64,000 nt of DNA from Siphonodentalium dalli (GCA_032622095.1 CP136066.1:52542609-52606608); one strand, 5' to 3'. Shown: positions 47,964 to 58,542, numbered from the stretch's first letter. The notes: generated by a model not told the origin, from the letters alone. Made by a program: numbers and translations.

Positions 47964-48680
47964 TCCGAAGAAAAATATGGGTTTTTCCGAAGAAAAACCT
48001 GCCACTACATGTTAAGGTAAGAAAAATTCATGTGGGTGGAGGGGGAGATCAACTATGTATTTTTCAATGAAACTTCTCCGCACCTCTTTAATAGAATATA
48101 CATGCTTTCTTGTCCCCAACAATAGTTTTTTTAGTCGCATAGTCATATGAATGATAAAATTAGAATAACTGTTGAGGTAAAATTCAGGGGGGAGGGGAAG
48201 ATAAATAAGGTAATTTTCATTGACAATTCTCCAAACTTTAAATATTGACTCTTTCACAGAAAAAAACATGCTTCCTTGATGCCATTGATAGATTTACTTA
48301 GTCGCATATTCATATTGAAAGATAAAATGAGACTGACTTAACTGCCCATGAGATGCTGTGGTAGAAATTCTCTGGAATTATTGCCTATTTCACAAAAAAT
48401 ACATGCCAATATTAGTTTTCTTAGTTGCACAGTCATAGTGAATCATAAAATGAGACTAATTGGATTAGTTGTTGAGGTAAATAAAAATTCAGCCCGGGGG
48501 GGGGGGGGGGTGTTGGATAGACTAAGCAATTTTCCACACACAAAAAAATTCTGAACTGTAATGCCTCTGCCGAAGAAAAAACATGCTTCCTTGTCACCAA
48601 TGATAGTTTTTCACATAGTCACATAGCCATATTGAATGATAAAATGACACTAAATGGCCACTACATGTGAAAGTAAGAAA

Positions 48681-49195
48681 CATTCAGACAGGGGAGATGA
48701 TCAGTCCTTCCCAGGAGACGGGAGTGATTGCTCTCGCAACCGTAGCAATTGTACTTTTCAATTCACAGGTGCTAAAATTCGCACCCATCCCTCTTCACAA
48801 AATTATAATGGCGACTGTAATAATGTAATTGTTGGTTCAATATTGAACTATTTTATTTAACTATTTTAACTATTTTAAGGTTTATTTACATCTTTTACCA
48901 TCTCAGTTCGACTATGGCCTATTGCAGTGTAACTAGACATAGTCTAGTCTACTGTAACATTTTGTTTGAGCAAAGACGCCTTTTGCAGTTTTAGTGTGGG
49001 TGCCGTATTGCACCCATCTTCTGCGTTGCGGTAGCCAATAACTGCTCTCACTGTGTTTTCCTCATGGAAAGGTCTGGGGGTTACCCCAGTTTATCTCCCC
49101 CCAGGGGAGGGAAGATGCCGTAGCGCATCATCATTGAAAATGGCGGAATTTACCAAACAACTGCAGACCTAAACGCGCAATATGTATGGATGTCA
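48681..49195. other. No gene recognised
   Basis: Contains GATGGC-type words, CCCCCCAGGGGAGGG near 49,100 and AAAATGGCGG (a YY1-like word) near 49,137. No exon is supported. Confidence 0.45.
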
Positions 49196-49199
49196 TTAA

Positions 49200-49694
49200 A
49201 GGTACGGTTGGCCTTGGCGGTGGGTATCCTGTGAAAATATTTCCACCCGTCAAAAACCGCCACAAACAGAAAGAACAACAAAATGTAGACAGACTTTGTC
49301 CGTATACGAATAAGATATATCGCATAAAAAGTATGTTATTGTCATATTTTCGACCATTGTTATGTAAACAGAAGCCTAAAAAGTTACTTTTCTGGTGTTT
49401 GTTTATATTATGATGGTAAACATAAAGAGCGTTCTTTGTGGATGAATTCCTGATATGGAACGAATAAAGAGCGTTTATGCCATTTGTGTGTGATTAGCCA
49501 GCAGCATTGTGTTGTCTTCTGTAACACAATCAGGCTCTTGCTTAGGTAAAATATAGTAAATCTTTATGATAACATGCTGTTTATGCGATGGTCATGGTAT
49601 TATATGAACGAAACTGTATGCGTTTTAATGTTTTTTTGTTTACGGTGATTGGAACAAATATGAATATTTTCGACAAATAAGGCCTCACGTGCCT
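49200..49694. mobile_element. TTAA-type element, family C (copy 2)
   Basis: 495 bp between TTAA at 49,196-49,199 and 49,695-49,698. The ends AGGTACGGTTGGCC and (reversed) AGGCACGTGAGGCC match. The interior follows the 40,334 copy throughout. Confidence 0.82.
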
Positions 49695-49814
49695 TTAATA
49701 CGAGTAAAATATAAATTAAAAAATAAGCCACATTTTATATAGTTGCCAGGGTATAAAATGATAGATACATGCATGAGTCAAAGACACCTGTATGGAAACG
49801 CTTCTATCATCGAA

Positions 49815-50284
49815 CCCTTCCATGACTGGAGCTTCCTGAAATTTTGTGAAAACTCTGTACCGTAAATGCGTTCTGTTATGTATGCCAGTCTCCCATCAGG
49901 AGCCTTGCATATACAGTAATGCTCTAATTAATCGACCCCTTAACCACAGCAGAATTATGGGTAACTTTTCAGGATTTAGTCGGAAATATGGCTTGTTGCC
50001 ATTCATCTGAAAGCTCTCAGGGAGAGCTTTCTGATGAATGGCAACAAGCAAAATTTCCGACTAAATCCTGAAAAATTACCCATAATTCTGATGTGGTTAA
50101 CAAGTTGATTATTTAGAGCATTACTGCATAAAAAGAATACATAGGCCTAACAATATTTACCTTGACCTTGTAAACCAGAGCATTCTCTTATATATGCAAG
50201 GCTCACAGTCGCAAATATAATATAAGATAATGCACTGGCACAGGAACTTTAATGCTGTACCAGCACAGCTCACGACGTGAAGGG
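49815..50284. mobile_element. TTAA-type MITE, family E (copy 2, interrupted)
   Basis: CCCTTCCATGACTGGAGCTTC at the left and (reversed) CCCTTCACGTCGTGAGCTG at the right; perfect TTAA at 50,285-50,288, left flank CGAA. The interior follows copy 1 (32,452-32,691), but after GCATATA it is split by the 213-bp MITE at 49,914-50,126 and resumes TAAAAAGAATACATAGGCC. Confidence 0.78.
49914..50126. mobile_element. Nested 213-bp MITE with TA target site
   Basis: Terminal repeats CAGTAATGCTCTAA and TTAGAGCATTACTG. Nearly the whole length folds on itself: TTAACCACA, AGAATTATGGGTAA, AGGATTTAGTCGGAAAT, TTGTTGCCATTCATC and GAAAGCTCTC pair across a centre near 50,020. Left flank TA (49,912-49,913), right flank CA. 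The uninterrupted copy at 32,452 has CATATATAAG at this place, consistent with insertion at TA and a later T-to-C change. CAG...CTG ends and TA targets suggest a Tc1/mariner or pogo-type element. Confidence 0.85.
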
Positions 50285-50288
50285 TTAA

Positions 50289-50797
50289 TGATGTTTTTCG
50301 ATACTATTTTGTTTAGATAGAATTAAGCCCATGCTATGCACGGAACAAACACGAGCTATGAAATGTCCCAAATTGATTCATGTATATACATATTATACCA
50401 GAAAATTCAAAATTAAATCAATAATAACTTATCGAAGCTCTTCCAGACAGGGGTCTTTCAACCGTCTTTGATTCATATTATTTTATACCCATGAAACTAT
50501 ATCAAACTTGTTATAGGAAGAGAAAGGCTAAGGCTATCTTGGATCATAAACAAAAAGGAAGAAGTTTGATTTTGCCTGCTGCGAATTAAAATGGCGTTCA
50601 TCAATTGACTGATCAGCAAACTATCCCATTTCCTACGATGCATATATTTGATTCTTAGCCAATGAAAATGCTGCAGTTGACAAACAGCAACATATTATGT
50701 CATTGAAACAAGAATAATGAAGAGCATTTCTCTTTTTGTGAGTAGCTGTAAATATTTTAAAGAGCGGAATGTACCTGAATCAATTGCCCCAGTGTAC
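50289..50797. other. No gene recognised
   Basis: AT-rich single-copy sequence. Nothing supported. Confidence 0.5.
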
Positions 50798-50801
50798 TTA
50801 A

Positions 50802-51156
50802 AGGTACTCAATCCGATAAAACTCCTCTCAATTACTATTTCAATGGCTTCGGGGGTCAAAAATATTTGATTCGAGTCGAGGAAGTCCCCCATCAAAGCTC
50901 AGATTTGTTAGATATTGATTTTTAAAATCTATTATTTTTCATTATCGGGAATACTTTCTGGCCCAGAACTCAGTCAAAATTGCGTTATTATTACCACTTA
51001 TATCTAATAATTCTGAGCTTTGTTTAATTGGTTCCTCGACTCGAATCAAATATTTTTTACCCCCAAAGCCAAAGAAATAGTAATATAGGACCCTCTGAGG
51101 GATTGTTGTTGTTGGAATCTGTTGAGATGGAGACCCTCTGTTCGGATTGAGTACCT
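50802..51156. mobile_element. TTAA-type foldback element, family B (copy 2)
   Basis: 355 bp with perfect TTAA on both sides (50,798-50,801 and 51,157-51,160) and perfect ends AGGTACTCAATCCGA and TCGGATTGAGTACCT. The interior also folds: GGGGGTCAAAAATATTTGAT...GAGTCGAGGAA pairs with TTCCTCGACTCGAATCAAA...ACCCCC. No protein. Confidence 0.88.
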
Positions 51157-51280
51157 TTAAAACTGACTAGACTATTTTTCCAAACAGCTTTAACTTATAC
51201 CAGGGACAGGGGAGGGGTGTCTACTTTGATCAACATTTTAAAATCAACAAGTCCTTCCATTATCAAAACTATTTTTGGAG

Positions 51281-51454
51281 ATTTTACTATCCTGGTTACA
51301 GGACTGGAAAATCCTTCATTTCTCTCTATTATTTAAAATATTAGGAATAGTCTTGTGAAATGAAGTCTCAATTTTAGAGGCATATATGACTAAAAAATAC
51401 TTAACTGATACATATGGAAAAAGGTTTTCTGTTCTGTAATCAGGATAGTAAAAT
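51281..51454. mobile_element. Foldback element, 174 bp
   Basis: ATTTTACTATCCTGGTTACAG at 51,281-51,301 is inverted as CTGTAATCAGGATAGTAAAAT at 51,434-51,454 with one or two mismatches. The interior is AT-rich. Confidence 0.7.
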
Positions 51455-52199
51455 TTACGTAACAGATATGACAATGTAAGGACTTTTGATATGGAATTTC
51501 TTATACATGTATGATAAACAACCTTGAAAGCCATAAATTGAGTATTTTACCACATTTTCACAAATTTATTTCACAATATTCACCAATTTCCCCATTTGTA
51601 GGTCCTTTTTATTTTTAATATGTTGTTTATCATGGGTTAATGTACTTATTCTAGCTAAGAAATATCATGCTGCAATTAATTGGAGGTTTGGCACTTTTTT
51701 CATAACTGCACCAGACTGTACTGGACAAATTATACACCTCATTATTATTGGAAATGTTTTATTGCTATTCACATCAGCTGTTCACATGTGAGAAAATAAG
51801 AGTGAGACAATCGCTCATTATTTTTATATTCAGAATTTCATTGTAACCACACATGACTATGTATACATATTACGTTTTAATATACACAGCATCCTGCCCA
51901 TTCTAGGCATGGTATATGCTAAATGTCAAATGCATAACTGTTATATTACATTTGTGTTCAATATGAAATAAAGATAATGAATCACCAATACAGTTTTCTC
52001 GTGGATTGATTATCCTGTTTTCCTATGAAACCCACAGCCTTTGTTAATTTGCCTATGTGATGAATGGGGCAGATTGTTTCAGGGATTGTATCTGTAATTA
52101 TAATATTGTTGAACCGTATGACCATGGTTGTCTTTGTCACTCTTGCCCAATGATTCACATTCCCATGAATGGATTGGATGGGGTACCATGGGGGGGGGT
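51455..52199. other. No gene recognised
   Basis: An AAATAAAG near 51,966 could be a polyadenylation signal, but no exon is attached. The frame at 52,057-52,263 is cysteine-containing but ends in the next low-complexity block. Confidence 0.45.
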
Positions 52200-52565
52200 G
52201 ATTTGCATCTACTCATCAAAGTGTACACAATCGTACACAAAAAGGGTACTTTTCTACACTTAAAAGAGTAGTAGAATTTGTGTGAATAAATATACTCATA
52301 AAAGTGTAGATATGGTAAGTACACTTTATGTGTACATAACTACTCTTACAGTGTACACCAATCTCTACACATTTGTGTAACCCATTTCTACACAATATTG
52401 TGTGGGAAAGTGTTAAATTATACACCACGAAAGAGTAACCACACTTACACAAATAGAGTAATTTTTACTCTTACTCTATTTCTACTCTTTAAAGGATTGG
52501 ATCAACTTTTACCAATAAAGAGTAGCCATTCTACTCTTTTGTGTATATTTTCTACACTTATGTTT
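52200..52565. repeat. Pentamer-rich low-complexity block (TACAC/TACTC and complements)
   Basis: I count about 27 occurrences of TACAC, GTGTA, TACTC or GAGTA in 365 bp, irregularly spaced and on both strands (for example CTACACTTAAAAGAGTAG, AGAGTAGCCATTCTACTCT). Many facing pairs could form short hairpins. The several small frames here are products of this composition. Confidence 0.8.
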
Positions 52566-52579
52566 TTTCAGTTTAGTTC

Positions 52580-52620
52580 GCAACCTTCGCAGGTTGCCAC
52601 TACGAGTTATCTCGTAGTGG
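52580..52620. other. Two adjacent perfect hairpins
   Basis: GCAACCT-TCGC-AGGTTGC (52,580-52,597), then CCACTACGAG-TTAT-CTCGTAGTGG (52,597-52,620), sharing one base. The second motif recurs at 53,891 and 53,955 in opposite orientations. Confidence 0.85.
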
Positions 52621-53890
52621 TTTCCATGTCGTCTAACTGACAAACGGAAGCCGTGGAATAGGTCGATACACCACGAAACCCCGCCTCGGAACATCAGAAC
52701 AGTGATTTTATCAAATAAATAGTGTGGCTCCCCTTACATCGTTCAACCGAAGTGAGCACCAACAGCACATATATTCTACTCAAAATGGTCCAGTTGTGAG
52801 CTAGCTACAGTGAATACAGCTGACACTGTCTCACTGAGTGACCACCAGAGGCAGTCATGAGTGGGGAATTCGACTGGGGTTTTGGCATTCAATAGACTGA
52901 CAATGTTCACGCACGCAAACAAAGTCAGGGGGTGGATAATCACAATGTACAAACATGCGAAGGCAGTTTCGAGGAATGGTTACATCGTTGTGTTTCAACA
53001 CATTGAAACTTCGCACAACCACCCACACACGTCACACAGGCCTGCCAAATATGTTCCCTCTCACTCATGTGCGAGTGGACGCATCCAACACAAGATAAGC
53101 GGATAATCCATGACGTTATATGCACGTTGATGCTACCATTATCTCATTAATAGGGAACACAGCAGTTGTTTCTGTATACACTGTGCGGCTCCATTTGGGG
53201 GCTAGGTATTTTATTATTTATAATACAAGTAAAGCGGAACAATTATTCCCCAAAACTACATTTTACCCACTTCCGAACGTGTTGGACAATGGAAAGCGTA
53301 GCAATTACCGTACTTTAGACGTCACGCAGTTCACCGAACTGTTTTACTTATGTGGGTACGGATAAATGATTTTGTGTAGCATAGAGGTTTACAGTAAAGG
53401 GTGACTTACTCCCAGACGGATGGATTATATGGAATCGTTACATGTAGCACACTCCTGAATGTGCAGGGATCTATTTGGCTACTGCTGCATGGTTGTTTTA
53501 ATTTTGTGCTGACAATTCTTCCAACACTATTATTTTGGGTTGTACTTTGGAACCCTATAGCATAGGCCTAAATCAGGCTAAATGGGAGATAACTTACAAT
53601 ACCCGAAACAACAGAAGATGCATGCTCGTAGTCATTACTGTATGGACGAAATAAATTCTTCCTCACAGGAAACAAGTTCACCCGATTCCACTTCGGATTC
53701 GCTGTCTGTAGCATGCATGCTCATATATATAAGTAATTTGCTCCGCCGTGCATCAGCCACAGTTTAACTATATAACGAGCTATAACCACCACAAGGACTC
53801 CCACACCTCAATAAATATGCTTACCACAAAAATAACTTGTTTGGGATACATTCTACTTCATATTTGTTGCTCAAACGTGTCCAATTGTGT
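52621..53890. other. Segment between the related hairpins; no recognised gene
   Basis: Four frames of 60-81 codons on both strands overlap one another and lack domains. The one at 53,582-53,767 includes a serine-rich stretch (NSSSQETSSPDSTSDSLS) that could be coding but has no other support. If the hairpins at both edges are termini, this would be a 1.4-kb element. Confidence 0.4.
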
Positions 53891-53972
53891 CTACGAGATA
53901 ACTCGTAGTTGGCACTGGTGGTTGGAATACCCAAATTCCTTCCGCCAGTGCCGGTTACGAGTTATCTCGTAG
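53891..53972. mobile_element. Nested inverted repeat
   Basis: Left arm CTACGAGATAACTCGTAGTT...CACTGG (53,891-53,918) pairs with CCAGTGCC...TTATCTCGTAG (53,945-53,972), 28 bp with two mismatches and a 26-bp loop. Each arm itself contains the small hairpin CTACGAG-4 nt-CTCGTAG. Confidence 0.85.
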
Positions 53973-54109
53973 TACTATCAATCGCCGTTTCTGTCATCTA
54001 AAGTCGCGACGTCATCCAATTTTTACTTCATTGAAGCCAAATTATGGTCTACTAAGGGTATCTATCTTGCCACGATTTGGCAAACTGGCGAGATTACTAA
54101 TTGATTTCT

Positions 54110-54925
54110 GGCACTCAACGTGTTAATTAGCGTCGGCAGTATTGCTTACACTGTAGGCCCTATTATTAGGCCTGTCCCGGGAATGTGATTTTTCTAACTG
54201 AGTTTGGCGAATTTACTGAGTTCACGCTACCCACTGGCGGGAGGTCAGACTGTCCATTCGCCATCTTCCGTGTATACTGGTACTCCTTCGATACCACACT
54301 CAATGCACAACTTTCGTATCAAAGACAGCATTATTTACTTATGTTCAAACCCAACTGGCGAATTAAAATACCATATTAGCACCCATGCCCAACGACGAAC
54401 GTTCGAGTCTTGAATCTGCACCCCACTACATCCACCCATTCCCAACGACGGTAGAACGTTCGAGTCTTGACTACAACTCACTATACATGCACTTCCGCGA
54501 CAAAATCAACATTCGTTATCTAAATTCACAATGTACCTGAACTGACACATTAAGTTAGCGCTTATTTCCAACAACGCTTTGGTTGAGCGCATGGAGGTTT
54601 CGCCTACAATAGCAAAGCAAGTTTTGGTTTGCGTTCGACGTCAGTGACGTCATTTGGACAAACGTCATAAGAAATAGTGTCTATACTTGAGTGCAGATAC
54701 TGCATTTTTGGGACCATGTTAGATCTCAGGTTTGCTTGAACCAATCGGCGTGAAATTTGGTGAGCCACCTTTTATGCCACACTATAGTCCGTGGTACAAA
54801 TTTGGGCCACATTGGATTCATGGATAAAAAGTTATAAACGCGTCAAAAGCGTGACCGATTTACACACACACACACACACACAGATACACACACACACACA
54901 GACGACGGATTTTATATATATACTA
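54110..54925 (+). repeat. About 800-bp dispersed repeat, copy 1, with (CA)n and TATATA tail
   Basis: Shared in order with 55,865-56,625: TTAATTAGCGTCGGCAGTAT, GGCCCTATTATTAGGCC, CGAATTTACTGAGTTCACG, AACGACGAACGTTCGAGTC, TGACGTCATTT, CAATCGGCGTGAAATT, AAAAAGTTATAAACGCG, then (CA)n, GACGACGG and TATATATA. The simple-repeat tail suggests a retroposed element, but no coding domain or promoter box is seen. The family is unknown. Frames here are non-conserved. Confidence 0.8.
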
Positions 54926-54929
54926 GGGG

Positions 54930-55864
54930 GTTGCCCGTCACAAAATGACGGGTATATAAATTTTCTTTGTTATTTTCTAGTGTCCGCGTTCATGGACACA
55001 TGGAATGGTCATGCTTCTCCTTTTTGTTACTGGATGCGCGTTGGAACACTTTATTTCACTAAAACTGTATTTCTACACACCCAGTCCACATATGCGCAAC
55101 GAAACAAAATCAGTATAGTATTTAAATACTATGCACCAACTGAAACATACTCAATTCAGGAGCCTACATTCGGGAGCTTGCTGCACATTTTGAACGGACC
55201 CCCTTTGGAACCTGTATTCAGCATGCCACCTAATGACCACACGCCTGCACTGCGCGGCCCGTTTGTATGAACACTTTATTTCAATAAAACTGTATTTTTA
55301 CCCCCACCCCATCTCCCCGACCCATGTATATGCATGCACATATGGAACGCAACAATCAAAATATTTTACTTTATCTATACCAACTGAAACGGAATATTTA
55401 TTTAGAGGGGGGCCTATGTACAGCCTCTTTATGCGCTTCGCGCACATTATATGATCTTAAACTGCGTGAGCTTCGCGCACATATAGGGAGCTTGCAGCAC
55501 ATTTTAAACGGACCCTGTATTCAACATGCAGCCTATTGATCACACGCCCTGCACTGCGTTGCTCATTTGTATGAACACTTTATTTCAATAAAACTGTATT
55601 TTTGCCCCCACAATCATCTCCCCAACCCACGCATATGCATGCACATATATGGAACGCAACAATCAAGATATTTTACTTAATCTATACTAACTGAAACAGG
55701 CTCAATTCTGAACCTTTATTTATCGGGGGGGGGGGGGGGCCTGTAGCCCCTTTGTGAGCGTCGCGCACATTATATGAATTTAAACTGCGTGCGCTTCGCG
55801 CATTGTGATCTTTTAAACATTTATTCTTGTATCAGATTTGCACTCAACCGAAAGATTAAAAGAG
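54930..55864. repeat. About 300-bp unit, three partial tandem copies
   Basis: CACTTTATTTCAATAAAACTGTATTT recurs near 55,049, 55,271 and 55,572 in variants, each followed by CCCCCACC-type pyrimidine-rich sequence, CATATGCATGCACATAT, GGAACGCAACAATCAA and GCTTCGCGCACATTATATGA. A 16-base G-run is at 55,724-55,739. The 159-codon frame overlapping the left part (54,791-55,270) starts in the (CA)n-bearing repeat and is not convincing. Confidence 0.75.
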
Positions 55865-56625
55865 CATTAATTAGCGTCGGCAGTATTGTTTACACTGTAG
55901 GCCCTATTATTAGGCCTGTCCCGGGAATGTGCTTTTTCCAACTGAGTTCCGGCGAATTTACTGAGTTCACGGTACCCACTGGTTACCGCTTACCCACGTG
56001 TATACCGGTACTCCTTCGATTCCACACTCAATGCACAACTTTCGTATCAAAGACAGCATTCTTTACTTATGTTCAAACCCAACTGGCAAATTAAAATACC
56101 ATATTAGCACCCATTCCCAACGACGAACGTTCGAGTCTTGGATCTGCACACTACTACATCCACCCATTCCCAACGACGGGAGAACGTTCGAGTCTTGACA
56201 CTACACCCCACTATACATGCACTTCCGCGACAAAATCAACATTCGTTACCTAAATTCACACTGAACCTGAACTGACACATTAATTTCCAACAACGCTTTG
56301 GTAGAGCGCATGGAAGTTTCGCCTACAATAGCAAATCAAGTGTTGCTTTGCGTTCGACGTCAATGACGTCATTTCGACAAACGTCATAAGAAATAGTGTC
56401 TACTTGAGTGCAAATGCTGCATTTGGGGAGCATGTTAGATCTCAGGTTTGCTTTAACCAATCGGCGTGAAATTCGGTGAGTCACCTTTTATGCCACACTA
56501 CATTCCGTGGTACAAATTTGGGCCGCATTGGATTCATGGTTAAAAAGTTATAAACGCGCCAAAAGCGTGACCGAGTTATACACACACAGATACACACACA
56601 CACAGACGACGGGTTATATATATAT
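55865..56625 (+). repeat. About 800-bp dispersed repeat, copy 2
   Basis: Same order of landmarks as copy 1 with small deletions (for example TTACCGCTTACCCACGTG replaces a longer stretch). It ends CACACACAGACGACGGGTTATATATATATAG-like. The two copies are direct repeats enclosing the 300-bp units. Confidence 0.8.
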
Positions 56626-56699
56626 AGATATTGCAATGTAGTGCCATTACAAAACATTCCCATTGGTTAATGACACTGTACAGAGCAACAGTCAGATTG

Positions 56700-56900
56700 A
56701 TATAAGCTTTTATTACAAATTTACAACAATTGAGCGTAGTTCAGACGAAGTTTTCTATGGAGTGGTATGGTCGACTCATTTGAAATTTTCGGTGATCTTA
56801 GTAGAATGATACATTCTCCAGGTTGGCATAGCGCCTGAGTACTAACTTATAAGTTTATCGCACTAGAACAAGTCCATAATATGTCTTTAATCTTCATGTT
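56700..56900 (-). repeat. Dispersed repeat family A, copy 3
   Basis: The reverse complement carries TATGGACTTGTTC, AGTACTCAGGCGCTATGCC, CATACCACTCCATAGAAAAC and GTCTGAACTACGCTCAATTG in the family order. Confidence 0.75.
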
Positions 56901-57409
56901 ACTTAGTCATTATGACTAAGACCAGAGTTAGTCAAAATGACTCGCTGAAAGGTATGGGTTAATTAAAATGACTTCCAGTGCTTATGAATAACATTAAGTT
57001 AGTCAGATTGACCCTGCCCAGTACTTCCCACTTCAGAAAACCATTTTTCACTTTTTGAAGGATGGTCAGAGAAGACTTTCAACTGGAAATGCGTTCGTTT
57101 AGTCCCCAATTTCCGTATGCCATCATCCCAGTCAATTGTATCATTGCTGGAATCAATATATTTACATGTGAAATGTTGAAAATAAAAATAAAAATCCTAT
57201 ATCATTAATTGGGGTGTGTTAGCCATGTTAAAGTTTCCCCATGAATACGCCGGTATAATTATATAGATATATCCAATATCGCTGGCATAAAGCGGTTAAT
57301 GGATACCATTATTGTTCACACTGTTGTGTTTATTTTGAAGAAATCACGAACATGCTCGCAAATTAGTCAAATTTATAAATAGAGGATCTACAACGACGAG
57401 TCCTCAATT
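56901..57409. other. No gene recognised
   Basis: A small cluster of AGTCA/TGACT words near 56,910-57,010 and otherwise AT-rich single-copy sequence. Confidence 0.45.
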
Positions 57410-57521
57410 TATAGCGGACTTTACAAAAAACGAGTCCAGTCAATTAGGTCTGGATCGAGCCTTTGGCGATTGGCGAGGTCCAGACCTAATTTACTGCACG
57501 AGTTTTGTAAATTCCGCTATA
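57410..57521. mobile_element. Foldback MITE, 112 bp
   Basis: TATAGCGGACTTTACAAAA...ATTAGGTCTGGA (57,410-57,454) pairs imperfectly with TCCAGACCTAATTT...TTTGTAAATTCCGCTATA (57,479-57,521). The loop of 24 bp contains TTTGGCGATTGGCG. Confidence 0.8.
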
Positions 57522-58170
57522 CATCGGTTTCTGTTAGGCATGCGACGACGTTTCACGTAGTTATGCGTTGTTTGCCCGCGGAAATAAATAGTCCCAGATA
57601 AATAAAGACTGGCATATTTAATGGTGTGTATTTAATGACATAACCTTTCAAACAAACTCTTCATTCATTATTGTTGGAAAAGAATTGGAAGCCATAGTAT
57701 TTTGAGACGTGGCGTATGGAATGTAAACCGACGACAAACCGGAAGTCACAGGTGACCTGGCACTATTTCCTATTAAACGAACGTATAATATCACAATTTA
57801 TAGAATGGAATAAATGTATGCTCAGGTAATACAATTATATATTGTGTGAGCCCACTGCCAGTTCCAATCAATAAAATGATGAAAAGTGTAACATATCGAT
57901 AATCAACACTGACATAATATCGTACTAGAAAGACGCTTGTCGTGTTATATGACATATGACCATTGATACAGACTATTAGTAGATACACATAATTATAATT
58001 GGTTGTTGGGTTCTATGAGCGCTATCCCATCATTCCCTGACCTATAATCAAGTATTTATATGTTCTAAAGTACCATGTGTATCACACTCACTGATTGTTT
58101 TGTCTAGCAACATTTTAAATTTCTACACACATTCTACCATCGTGTTACATGCAATACACAAGGGAAATTT
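57522..58170. other. No gene recognised
   Basis: Single-copy sequence with a chance minus-strand frame. It lies upstream of promoter-like sites. Confidence 0.45.
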
Positions 58171-58174
58171 CCGC

Positions 58175-58445
58175 TCACATGGCGGCCATTTTGAATTTCC
58201 CCATGTTATATATAAATGATACGATTGTCAATATGTGCACGGTCGTCCAACATTATCCTATACTGTGGTAACTTCCAATTATAACGACCCCGCTCGGCAC
58301 GCTTGCGCGCCCGAGCTCGGGTCGTGTATAGGTAACAGATGGGCGTGCATACATGTGACGTCACACATAAATTACAGTATACCGTGTAGGAGAAATTTTT
58401 ATTCACACAACATTTTCGTGGAAAAATCACGTGACTTCCGGCAGT
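58175..58445 (+). promoter_or_regulatory. Candidate promoter: YY1-like, TATA-like, CRE, E-box plus ETS
   Basis: CATGGCGGCCATTTTG (58,178-58,193, YY1-type), TATATATAAA (58,207-58,216), a short GC-rich patch (about 58,290-58,325), TGACGTCA (58,356-58,363) and TCACGTGACTTCCGG (58,427-58,441). The last word joins an E-box to an ETS site, a pair known from promoters of widely expressed genes. All are short words, and clustering rather than any single one is the evidence. A second TGACGTCA is at 58,626-58,633. Confidence 0.4.
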
Positions 58446-58471
58446 GGTTTCACAAAATCGTGGAATCATCA

Positions 58472-58542
58472 ATGAAACGAATTTACTACTTCACAACTTC
58501 CGATATGTGGCAATGGACAACTGAAGTATTTATTTATAAACA
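58472..58542 (+). CDS. Possible first coding exon
   Basis: The ATG 31 bases after the E-box/ETS word opens MKRIYYFTTSDMWQWTTEVF and continues to ACA|GTAAGTTG, a strong donor at 58,543. A longer frame in the same register starts at 58,235, but it would run through the promoter-like sites. No domain is recognised and no second exon has been found. If real, it encodes the first 23-24 residues of a protein whose other exons lie elsewhere. Confidence 0.3.

Larger units (their letters stand above)
45920..48680. repeat. Palindromic mosaic of 150-190-bp cassettes
   Basis: The cassette has GAGAATTTTCATTGAAAATT, CCTAGTTTATC, a C-run, CTGAATTT, CTCAACA and TTTATCATTCAATATGACTA, then CATTGGCAACAAGGAAGCATG. 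Plus copies lie at about 45,930, 46,900, 47,090 and 47,280. Minus copies lie at about 46,130-46,360, 48,010, 48,180, 48,340 and 48,490. The direction flips about a centre near 47,700, where 210-bp arms pair. Homopolymer strand follows orientation: C-runs to the left, G-runs in inverted copies. Short frames here are incidental. Confidence 0.8.

Noticed and set aside
54791-55270. 159-codon plus-strand ORF
   Set aside because: Runs through a (CA)n tract giving alternating His-Thr and crosses a boundary between two repeat families.
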